NCBI GenBank assembly: GCA_050015495.1
Contig: JBEKBH010000006.1
Location: 62,001 to 126,000, forward strand
Direction: 5' to 3'
DNA length: 64,000 nt
Origin: Palsa-1439 sp050015495
GTDB lineage: Bacteria; Verrucomicrobiota; Verrucomicrobiia; Palsa-1439
A model generated the notes under the pieces. It did not search any database. It saw only the letters and a program-made list of their open reading frames with translations, and was not told the origin of the DNA. This document shows, in pieces, positions 45,445 through 52,478 of this stretch. The first letter of the stretch is position 1; every line of letters starts with the position of its first letter. Made by a program: the position numbers and the translations under genes.

Positions 45445-46120
45445 AGAACCAGGAGAATTTCTCCGGCACGTACACGATGTCCGAGGGCTTCAGGTAGAAG
45501 GGCGTGCTCTGCTTGGCCTCGAGGGCCTCTTTCAGGTTCAGCGTGTAGTTCTTCGTCCCGTCCTTCTCGTTGCGGACCACTCGGACATGACCGAGGTTGG
45601 CTTTCGTGTAGTCGAAGCCGCCCGCTTCCATGATGGCTTCCAGCGCGGTGATCGGGTGGTCGGACATGATCTTGCCCGGCCGGATCACAGCCCCGGTCAC
45701 GAAAACGGGAAACGAGGAAGACGTCACGGTCACCGTGACTTCCTTGGTGACCAACTGGGACGAGTAGAGTTTGAGAATCTCTTTCTCCAAATCGGCCGGC
45801 GTCAGCCCGGCGGCGACGACTTCCCCGACCATGGACAAGACAATCTTGCCGTCTCTTCGGATCTGCTGCGAGTCATTGAGATTCGGGGCGCCGGGAAAGG
45901 TGATCTTCAACACGTCGCCCTCGCGCAGGATGATCGCATTCGACTGTTCGGCGGCGGTATCGACGGGAGCGTTTGTCTGGGTGGTCTGACAGCCGGCCAT
46001 GGCGGTCAGGATTGCGACCACCAGGGTCGCGAGCATCGTTCGCGAACGGCCGCCAACGAACACGCCTCTGTTGTTTGGCAAGCGGTCGAGATCAGTTCGA
46101 ATCGTTGAACCCTTGGTCAT
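45443..46120 (-). CDS. Polysaccharide export lipoprotein (Wza-type)
   Basis: The product is 225 aa. The start at 46120 is confirmed by AAGGAG about 9 bases upstream. The lipobox LTAMAGC gives an outer-membrane or periplasmic lipoprotein. The Poly_export domain begins ILREGDVLKITFPGAPNL, and a SLBB-like domain follows (FPVFVTGAVIRPGKIM, ITALEAIMEAGGFD). Wza-type proteins form the outer-membrane exit channel for polysaccharide; this short form lacks the C-terminal transmembrane helix of E. coli Wza, as many EPS-locus versions do. A sigma-54-type promoter lies 48 bp upstream. Confidence 0.92.
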   Translation of the reverse strand: MTKGSTIRTDLDRLPNNRGVFVGGRSRTMLATLVVAILTAMAGCQTTQTNAPVDTAAEQSNAIILREGDVLKITFPGAPNLNDSQQIRRDGKIVLSMVGEVVAAGLTPADLEKEILKLYSSQLVTKEVTVTVTSSSFPVFVTGAVIRPGKIMSDHPITALEAIMEAGGFDYTKANLGHVRVVRNEKDGTKNYTLNLKEALEAKQSTPFYLKPSDIVYVPEKFSWF

Positions 46121-46167
46121 TCGTCAGTCTCCTTCGGATGTTATACGCGGCTCGCACGGGAATGTGT

Positions 46168-46183
46168 GGCAAGTCCCGTGCCT
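46168..46183 (-). promoter_or_regulatory. Sigma-54-type promoter for the export lipoprotein
   Basis: Read on the minus strand, AGGCACGGGACTTGCC matches the consensus TGGCACG-N4-TTGCW at all positions but the first and last. Transcription would start near 46157, leaving a 37-base leader before ATG 46120. Confidence 0.65.
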
Positions 46184-46443
46184 CTCATGCGCGGGTCATT
46201 CTATTCGTGTGCGGTCACGGCGACAACATTAAAGCCGAGCTTCCGGGCACGCATCGTAGTACAGCGAGAGGCTGTACAGCGGGTCAACCCAAGCGTAATC
46301 CAACGGTCAGCATTGTGTAAATTGGCGTCGGAATACCTTACACTTATTGGCAAACTCTCGGAATCTCACGAACGAGAGTGTGATTTATAATAGCGTTATT
46401 ACCAAGCACTTGGCGTGGTAACCCAGCCTGAATTTTGTCCTCG

Positions 46444-46459
46444 CGGCATGGGTAGTGCT
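46444..46459 (+). promoter_or_regulatory. Sigma-54-type promoter for the VPDSG-CTERM-like gene
   Basis: CGGCATGGGTAGTGCT has GG and GC at the correct 10-base spacing, with C, A and G matching after GG and T flanking GC. Transcription would start near 46470, giving a 66-base leader before ATG 46536. Confidence 0.5.
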
Positions 46460-46535
46460 AGGTAAGTGATTGATTCTGCAACGGGTGCCGTCGTTTGGTT
46501 CGACGGCAAGCAGAAGGGGAAGAAAGGGTATAGGG

Positions 46536-47300
46536 ATGAAAGGGAAAATGTTGTTCTCGCCCCGGGTGGGGCTCTGTTTGGCGGCCATCGGGCTGGCCAT
46601 TATCACCACGTCAGCCAGTGCTGTTCAATACACGTTTGAGGGTGAAACTGGCGGCGGGCTGGTGATGCGGATTCAGACGTCCGAAGGGGATATGAATGCT
46701 TTGGTGGGTCAATTGATCATGACCACTTCGGCACCCGGCTGGCAATCTCCATTGTTGACGTATTGCACCGATGTCGATGCGACCCTCGCCTCGACGTTCA
46801 ACTACAGCCCGTACGCGTTTACGGCTCCACAAGCGACCGGGGTGGATCCGAAGTGGGTTTCGAACGGTATTCAGGATGCCGCCGCGATCTGGTACGCCTT
46901 CAGCGCGACCGCGGGAATGGACGCGACCGGCGTGAAGGAGGCGGGGCTCCAACTCGCGATCTGGGAAGCGTTGTATAACAACCAAGCCACCTACACGAGT
47001 AGCAGCTTCTTCAATTCGTCAAACGGCGGTTTTTACATTACGTCATATGATTCAGGGGACATCGCCTTGGCGGCGAATGACGCCGCGGCCTGGCTGAACA
47101 GCCTGGACAGTCTCCCTGCGGCCCCGGATGGCGATTGGCTGGCTCCGGTTGACTCCGACGACGTGATTTGCGGATCTCAGGGGCTGCTTTATCCAATTGC
47201 GGCACCCTGTGAAGTGCCCGAAGGAACATCGACGCTGATGTTACTCGGCGCGGCCCTCACGACGCTGAGCTTGGCAGGCCGTAAACTCCACTCGAAGTAA
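46536..47300 (+). CDS. Secreted protein with VPDSG-CTERM-like sorting signal
   Basis: The product is 254 aa from ATG 46536, preceded by purine-rich AAGAAAGGG. The signal peptide is LCLAAIGLAIITTSASA. The C-terminus is CEVPEGTSTLMLLGAALTT followed by LSLAGRKLHSK: a VPDSG-type motif (here VPEGT), a hydrophobic helix and a basic tail, the three parts of an exosortase signal. The body has a Cys-containing loop (LLTYCTDVDA) seen in other PEP-CTERM-family surface proteins. It should be cut and anchored by the exosortase at 27259. The sigma-54-type promoter upstream ties it to the PrsK/PrsR pair. Confidence 0.9.
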   Translation: MKGKMLFSPRVGLCLAAIGLAIITTSASAVQYTFEGETGGGLVMRIQTSEGDMNALVGQLIMTTSAPGWQSPLLTYCTDVDATLASTFNYSPYAFTAPQATGVDPKWVSNGIQDAAAIWYAFSATAGMDATGVKEAGLQLAIWEALYNNQATYTSSSFFNSSNGGFYITSYDSGDIALAANDAAAWLNSLDSLPAAPDGDWLAPVDSDDVICGSQGLLYPIAAPCEVPEGTSTLMLLGAALTTLSLAGRKLHSK

Positions 47301-47329
47301 GCGGGGATTCAGCCGAGCGCTACGCGCGG

Positions 47330-47366
47330 GGCGGTTCTGACTGGACATCGTCCAATCGGAACCGCC
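47330..47366. terminator. Strong two-part hairpin between convergent genes
   Basis: GGCGGTTC at 47330-47337 pairs perfectly with GAACCGCC at 47359-47366, and inside it TGGAC at 47342-47346 pairs with GTCCA at 47350-47354. It lies between the convergent VPDSG-CTERM-like and secreted-protein genes and could stop transcription from both sides, although no long T-tract follows. Confidence 0.55.
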
Positions 47367-47445
47367 TTGAAGCATGGGGAACGACTGCGGGCGGTCGAGC
47401 GAGCGGACAGGGCCCGGAAGCTTCTCTCGGGGTGTTTGCCGGGGA

Positions 47446-48129
47446 TTAGCTGAGCTGGCCGGTGAAGGTCAGATGGCCCGTGGGAACCAGCACCGTGTTC
47501 GTTTGACCATTCGAGATCACGTCGAGCACACCCATGAAATGCGCTTGTCCGGAGCGCTGGGTAATGCCTTTGTGGTTCCCCGGAGTCAGCTTGACGATGT
47601 CCTCGTCCCCCATCGCCTTGTCGAGAGGATCGCGATCCTGGGCCGCCAACACAGCCGTGGCGCAGCCATTGGTGTCCAGATGCAGACGACCGGCAACCGT
47701 CAAATAACCTCCTGCGAGATTCCCGACCGGTTGAACATCAAAAATGGCCACAAACCGCTCCAGATTCGTCATTCCAGTCGTGAGGTCTGCTTCCTGCACG
47801 GTGTCGAAGCTCGTGGTCTGCGCAATCGTCGTTATATTCGAGTTGACCGTGTCGTAGACGACCAAGAGACCCACCGAGCTGTCGCAATTGATCGCGAGGG
47901 CCAGTACCTGGTTGTTCGTGGGTTGCGCGCCCGACGCGAGTGCGACGATGTCTGGTCCCCACCAGGACTGAATGTCATACCGGGGAATACCCCCGTCACT
48001 TGTCTGCGAAACCGCGATTGTGTAGGCCGCCGAGCCAACCGAAAGGAAGCCCGATGATCCGCCCCACACAGAGGCTACAGCCGCAACGAGCGATCCCACT
48101 CCCAGAACAGTCCACTTCTTCACATTCAC
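47446..48129 (-). CDS. Secreted protein of unknown function
   Basis: The product is 227 aa from a GTG start at 48129, fixed by AAAGGAG 7 bases upstream. A signal peptide (VLGVGSLVAAVASVWGG) leads to a mature domain I do not recognise (IVALASGAQPTNNQVLALAI, FVAIFDVQPVGNLAGGYLTV, GQAHFMGVLDVISNGQTNTV), probably all-beta. There is no PEP-CTERM-type tail. A sigma-54-type element lies 76 bp upstream of its start region, so it may belong to the same regulon as the VPDSG-CTERM-like gene. Confidence 0.75.
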   Translation of the reverse strand: MNVKKWTVLGVGSLVAAVASVWGGSSGFLSVGSAAYTIAVSQTSDGGIPRYDIQSWWGPDIVALASGAQPTNNQVLALAINCDSSVGLLVVYDTVNSNITTIAQTTSFDTVQEADLTTGMTNLERFVAIFDVQPVGNLAGGYLTVAGRLHLDTNGCATAVLAAQDRDPLDKAMGDEDIVKLTPGNHKGITQRSGQAHFMGVLDVISNGQTNTVLVPTGHLTFTGQLS

Positions 48130-48713
48130 TGCGCAACTCCTTTCACTACGTTACTTTCGCCCGAATGAATCATCGACTGGCGAGATTCAACTACATCATG
48201 ATAGGCGAGCGTCTCGGCGCATCCGGTGCCAACCTGCTGGCGCGTTCGGTCTCAGGCACCACAATCCGGAATGGGGTGGGAGAGTGGTGGGATTGAGACT
48301 TATGAGCAACCGAGAGAACAACATAATTCAACATCGAGAATGGGTTTGAGCAGCTAACGTACCAGTAGCGGTCCGGCGGCTTTTCTGGCAGCTTTACATG
48401 GAAAATCCGACCCGATGGTTCTCAAGCGAGGGCAATCTTTCGTAGGATAGATACCCGTTTCTCTTTGCTGAGTGGGCTGATTCTCTCTGGTGCGGACAGC
48501 TGGGTCGCCGACTGTTCCGGCGGCAAGAAAACGCACGTCGCGAGGTTTAATGGCGCAACTCTGGCTTCCCTATGGACTTACCGCTATTCGAGGGGTTGAA
48601 CGCAAGGCGGGCACGGCATGGCTATTATCTTGATAAGGAGGATGTTGAGATTGGGCCGTGACAAACGGGAAAAATCACTACCGTGTGCTTGTGACCGCTG
48701 CATCGGGAGCGGG
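48130..48713. other. 584-bp gap without a recognisable gene
   Basis: Apart from the sigma-54-type element at 48216-48231, I find no gene, RNA or clear repeat. AAGGAGG at about 48636 is followed by an ATG with a 36-codon frame that shows no protein-like features. At its right end CGGGTCAGACCCG forms a tight palindrome over the M50 gene's stop. Confidence 0.55.
48216..48231 (-). promoter_or_regulatory. Sigma-54-type promoter for the secreted-protein gene at 47446
   Basis: On the minus strand TGGCACCGGATGCGCC has TGGCAC exactly and GC at the right spacing; the two bases before GC are not TT. The leader to GTG 48129 would be about 76 bases. Confidence 0.45.
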
Positions 48714-49643
48714 TCAGACCCGGGGAAGGGCTGGTGGCATCGGCGCGTTGACTGACCACGCGTCGAGGGGGTTTACTTGCCCGCAATCGACACATCGGGT
48801 GACATCGAACCGTGCCCCGCAGTGGGGACATGCGGCATGCGTCACGAACGTGTCGAATACAGTCCCGCACTGGCCGCACTTCCAGAGCGCGCCCTGTGGC
48901 GGAGCCGCGTGGCAGGACGGGCAGGCAAACCCTTCATGACGGGGCGCCGCCGCCAGCCGGGCGAGCACACGGGCCTGTTGCAGGCCGCGCCAACAATTCA
49001 TGAGGATGAACGCCGCCATAATGCCGAACCAGATCGATTGAGCCCGCAACGCCAGCACCACCAATCCTGCTACGCCGACGAAGCCGATGATCACCGCTGC
49101 CATCAAACTGCGCGCCCGGCCCATGACAAACCATAGCAACGCGCGCAGAATCTGCCCGCCATCGAGCGGATATACCGGCAATACATTGAAGATCAAGAGC
49201 ACGAGATTGATGACCCAGACGGCGTACAGCAGTCCATACACGTCGGGCGCGGAATTCGGCCAGCCCCAGGAGGTCGCCGCCACACGCGCGATCGTAAGCA
49301 CTGGGAACAGCACAACGTTGACCAGCGGCCCGGCGGCGATGCTCCACAGAACGGCGCCGGGACGGGGCGGAGGATCCACGTACGCCACGCCTCCGAGGGG
49401 CCAGAGCACGATTTGATTGGCGCGCCCGCCAACGCTACGGCAGGCCAGCGCGTGGCCGAACTCGTGCACCGTGACGATCACGAACAGCGCCAGATATTCC
49501 AGGCCGTTCCACAGCAGCGAGGAGTAGTCATGCCCGCGGTTGCTGATTTCGTATGCGGCCACGATGAACCACGACCAGTGCAGGAACACGGTGATGCCCG
49601 CCACTTGGAAGAGGCGGATGGAACCCTGCCGGGTCGGCATCAT
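48714..49643 (-). CDS. M50-family intramembrane metalloprotease with C-terminal zinc ribbons
   Basis: I use ATG 49643 (309 aa), preceded by GGGGA about 9 bases upstream; a GTG at 49661 is possible. The zinc site is HEFGH near the start of the second membrane helix and NVLPVYPLDGG supplies the third ligand, as in rhomboid-unrelated site-2 proteases of the SpoIVFB/YwhC group. The C-terminal 70 residues hold Cys pairs (FACPSCH, WKCGQCG, AACPHCG, RCVDCGQ) forming two zinc ribbons, an uncommon addition. The physiological target is unknown. Confidence 0.88.
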   Translation of the reverse strand: MMPTRQGSIRLFQVAGITVFLHWSWFIVAAYEISNRGHDYSSLLWNGLEYLALFVIVTVHEFGHALACRSVGGRANQIVLWPLGGVAYVDPPPRPGAVLWSIAAGPLVNVVLFPVLTIARVAATSWGWPNSAPDVYGLLYAVWVINLVLLIFNVLPVYPLDGGQILRALLWFVMGRARSLMAAVIIGFVGVAGLVVLALRAQSIWFGIMAAFILMNCWRGLQQARVLARLAAAPRHEGFACPSCHAAPPQGALWKCGQCGTVFDTFVTHAACPHCGARFDVTRCVDCGQVNPLDAWSVNAPMPPALPRV

Positions 49644-49828
49644 TTGTTCTGATCCCCGCACAAGGGCCCGTCCGTCATCGAAGCAAAATTCACGGCGCGG
49701 TTATAACATAGTCGTGGCCCACCACAAGCGTATTGCGGTCGCGTGTCTTCCATCAAAGGTGCTCCTGTCCGTTGAAACAATTGGCGTTGGAGCTTGTGGC
49801 TTCGCTGGAACGCAATGCGATGAATGAA

Positions 49829-50986
49829 TCAGATGGCGGCGGGTTTTCCACCCGGCGCGCAGACGCGGCGATACAACGCTTCGTAGCGGGGCACGATGGC
49901 CTCCGCGGAAAATAGCTCGCGGGCGCGGTGTTGCGCCGCGCGCCCGAGCGTGGACCGGCGGACCGGGTCGTTGATCAGACTCTCGACCGCACGGGCAAGG
50001 ACATCGGCATCGCCCGAGGCTACCAGCAGTCCAGACACGCCGTCTTCGACCACCTCCGGAATGCCGCCGGCGCGCCGGGCGACACTGGGACAGGCAAAAC
50101 ACATCGCCTCGAGAATGCTCAGACAAAAGCTTTCCGATTCAGAAGTGAACAATCCGAGGTCAGCCGCCTGCAGATAATCTTCGATGTCATTGACCCGTTC
50201 GCGTACGACCACCCGATCCTCAATGCCCAGCCGGCGCACGTCGGCGGCGAATGGCGCGAAATCCCCGCCGGCGAGAATAACGAGTTTGAACGCGGCGCGG
50301 GGACGGATGCGCGCGACGGTTTCGAGCAGTAGATCGATGCGTTTCAGCGGACGAAGATTCGAGGAATGCAGCACAACCACTTCATCGCGCACACCCAGGT
50401 CGCGCCGCACCTCTTCCCGCGTGCGCCGAGTCGGGCGAGGCGCAAAGAAACTGTGAATCACTTCGATGGGACGATCCACCGCGAGCAACTGTTGGGTCTC
50501 CTGTTGCAGAAATGCGGACACAGTCGTAATGGCATCCGAGCGGGCGAGAGCGTGGCGGATCGCCGGCCCATAGCCCGGATCACGGCCCAGCAACGTGGTG
50601 TCCGTGCCGTGCAGCGTCGTGACGACCCGCGGCTGTTGCTCTGGTGGAAGCATCGCCCGCGCAAGGATGGCCGCGGTCGCGTGGGGCACGGCGTAGTGAA
50701 CATGCAGCACATCGAGCCGGTGGTCGCGGCTTACCTCCGCCATCTTGACGGAAAGCGGCAGCGTGTAGTCGGGGTATTTGAACAAATCGTAATCGTTGAT
50801 GATCACCGGGTGGAAATGAATCCGTGGCGCGTCCACCGGCAGACGGAACGGACGTTCGTAGCTGATGAAATGCACCTCGTGGCCGCGACGCGCCAACTCC
50901 TCGCCCAATGCGGTGGCGAGGATGCCGCTCCCTCCCACCGAGGGATAACAGGTGATGCCGATCTTCAGTGGGCGCCCGGTCGTCAT
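49829..50986 (-). CDS. bshA: BshA, N-acetyl-alpha-D-glucosaminyl L-malate synthase
   Basis: The product is 385 aa. The N-terminal KIGITCYPSVGGSGILATALGEELARRG (read in two parts) and FISYERPFRL are diagnostic of BshA, as are VLHVHYAVPHATAA, TTLHGTDTTLLG and HSSNLRPLKRIDLLL. It joins UDP-GlcNAc and L-malate in the first step of bacillithiol synthesis. It is the last gene of a six-gene minus-strand operon and starts 6 bp after bshB1. Confidence 0.95.
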   Translation of the reverse strand: MTTGRPLKIGITCYPSVGGSGILATALGEELARRGHEVHFISYERPFRLPVDAPRIHFHPVIINDYDLFKYPDYTLPLSVKMAEVSRDHRLDVLHVHYAVPHATAAILARAMLPPEQQPRVVTTLHGTDTTLLGRDPGYGPAIRHALARSDAITTVSAFLQQETQQLLAVDRPIEVIHSFFAPRPTRRTREEVRRDLGVRDEVVVLHSSNLRPLKRIDLLLETVARIRPRAAFKLVILAGGDFAPFAADVRRLGIEDRVVVRERVNDIEDYLQAADLGLFTSESESFCLSILEAMCFACPSVARRAGGIPEVVEDGVSGLLVASGDADVLARAVESLINDPVRRSTLGRAAQHRARELFSAEAIVPRYEALYRRVCAPGGKPAAI

Positions 50987-50992
50987 GGCAGC

Positions 50993-51730
50993 TCAAAAAT
51001 GACGCGCACCCCGGCTCGCTTGTGCGAGCGAATCGAGAACGAGCGGATCGTTTGGGAACAGGGCCATGGCATGACCAATGCCGGCGCGCAGTCCCCACAA
51101 CCGCGCGCGCGTGAGTTGCAACTCGACGTAGTTGCGGGTACGAGATTGCGACGCATGCGTTTCCATCGCGGCGGTCCACGCGGCGACGATTTCCGGCGCG
51201 GAGATGTCGATGAGCACCGGCGTGGCACCGGACGGTTCCGCTTCGGGTGTTATCGCGTAGAAAAAGAGTTGGTCGATCCCATGTGGAGGCAAGGCGCGCA
51301 ATTCCTTCAAGCCGCCGTAACGAGCCAGCCGCGCCGCGTCCCGCACCAAATGTCCGAGCCGCGCATGGTCGGGGTGCTGATTTCCCACCAGGCTCGGTGC
51401 GAGCACAATGCCCGGCCGCACGCGTCGGAGAATGCCGGCCAGGTGAATGGCGTGAGCCGCGCGGACCTCCAGGCGGGCATCACCGCCGAGTTCGATAAAC
51501 TCCACTGACGCGCCGAGGAGCGCGGCGGATTTTTTCGCCTCGGCGATCCGTTGCGCGGGCGAGCCGTGCGTGGCCGCCTCGCCGCGGGAGCAGACAACAA
51601 AGTGCGCCTCCCGGCCGGCGCGGACCTCACGCGCAACAACGCCACCGCACCCGAACTCAATGTCATCGGGATGCGCGCCAAAGGCGAGCAGCGGCGGGAG
51701 TTTACGAAGCGATTTCGGTGTAGGCTTCAT
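50993..51730 (-). CDS. bshB1: BshB1, GlcNAc-malate deacetylase
   Basis: The product is 245 aa from ATG 51730 (a TTG at 51742 is an alternative). It is a LmbE/PIG-L-type zinc deacetylase: AFGAHPDDIEFGCGG carries the HPDD zinc motif and GNQHPDHARLG the third His. It makes GlcN-malate, the second step of bacillithiol synthesis. Its 5' end overlaps the 3' end of the BshC-like gene. Confidence 0.92.
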   Translation of the reverse strand: MKPTPKSLRKLPPLLAFGAHPDDIEFGCGGVVAREVRAGREAHFVVCSRGEAATHGSPAQRIAEAKKSAALLGASVEFIELGGDARLEVRAAHAIHLAGILRRVRPGIVLAPSLVGNQHPDHARLGHLVRDAARLARYGGLKELRALPPHGIDQLFFYAITPEAEPSGATPVLIDISAPEIVAAWTAAMETHASQSRTRNYVELQLTRARLWGLRAGIGHAMALFPNDPLVLDSLAQASRGARHF

Positions 51731-52478
51731 CGGAACGGTCAATTATATCACGATTCACGCAGGTAATCTCCGGTGCTTGTTCCTTGTGCAGGTATGCCTG
51801 TTCGCCGGCGCCAGCGACGTAATGGGTACAATGCACGACGGACTGCATCCATCGCAGCCGCGTGTCGCGCGTCGGACTGATTTGCTCTTTGGTAAAGGTC
51901 TTTCCCGTCAGAGTCACGAAGCGGTCTCCACCCTCGTGCAGTGTTAGAACGTCGTTGTTGTGGCGGGCCCGCACAATTTCGCCCTCATGCGGGACATCGA
52001 CGAAGAAGTCCTCGACATCGCAAGCCGCGCGGCGGAACGAAGGGTCGCTGGAGCGCGCCACGGAGATTCCGTCGAGCAGGCCCATGTGGCGATACATCTC
52101 CAGGCAAAAGTTGGCCACAGTACCGGCGGAAGTTTTCTGGAAGACATCGAGGCAACGGCGCTCGACATAGTTGGGCAATTGGAGAGCAGTCCGGGCGTGC
52201 CAATCAGCGGGAATGCGTTTGAGGTAGAGCGGGCAGAATTTTCGTTGGAGCCTGTTCTCGAACGTAAAGTTGAGCGCCGCCGATTCGCCGGTCTTGCGAT
52301 GGCGGAGGATGGTCTTCGTTTCGCGCGGGTCATGATCGCTGTCATGATAGAAGAACACAATCTCGCCGCCGATCTCAGATTGCAGGCGGCGGGCTGTCCG
52401 GATCTTGGCGACAAGGAATCGTTTCGGGAAGAACCCGCACGGTTGCTGGCCGAAACAGATGACAGGCGCGCCGGTCAT
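51702..52478 (-). CDS. Half-length BshC-like protein
   Basis: The product is 258 aa from ATG 52478, whose ATG overlaps the symporter stop. The usual BshC is about 530 aa. This short protein keeps ICFGQQPCGFF (BshC: GQQPG), FFYHDSDHD (BshC: FWIADEDHD) and, near the end, RLRWMQSVVHCTHYVAGAGEQAY (BshC: LRPL.Q....YV.GPGE.AY), in the same order. It lacks the middle insertion and the C-terminal coiled-coil part. BshC is thought to add cysteine to GlcN-malate. Position between BshB1 and the rest of the operon supports a bacillithiol role; whether it acts as the cysteine ligase is inference. Confidence 0.72.
   Translation of the reverse strand: MTGAPVICFGQQPCGFFPKRFLVAKIRTARRLQSEIGGEIVFFYHDSDHDPRETKTILRHRKTGESAALNFTFENRLQRKFCPLYLKRIPADWHARTALQLPNYVERRCLDVFQKTSAGTVANFCLEMYRHMGLLDGISVARSSDPSFRRAACDVEDFFVDVPHEGEIVRARHNNDVLTLHEGGDRFVTLTGKTFTKEQISPTRDTRLRWMQSVVHCTHYVAGAGEQAYLHKEQAPEITCVNRDIIDRSDEAYTEIAS

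Larger units (their letters stand above)
46121..46535. promoter_or_regulatory. 415-bp divergent regulatory region with two sigma-54-type promoters
   Basis: No gene is seen here. It separates the export lipoprotein (-) and the VPDSG-CTERM-like protein (+). Besides the two -24/-12 elements, it holds inverted repeats placed where an enhancer-binding activator could serve both genes: GTACAGC/GCTGTAC at 46259-46277, ACTCTCG/CGAGAGT at 46354-46379, and the overlapping imperfect AATCTCAC/GTGTGATT at 46362-46385. Confidence 0.55.

Noticed and set aside
48658..48939. Short plus-strand open frame after AAGGAGG
   Set aside because: Most of it runs opposite the M50 protease zinc ribbons, and its sequence has no protein-like pattern.
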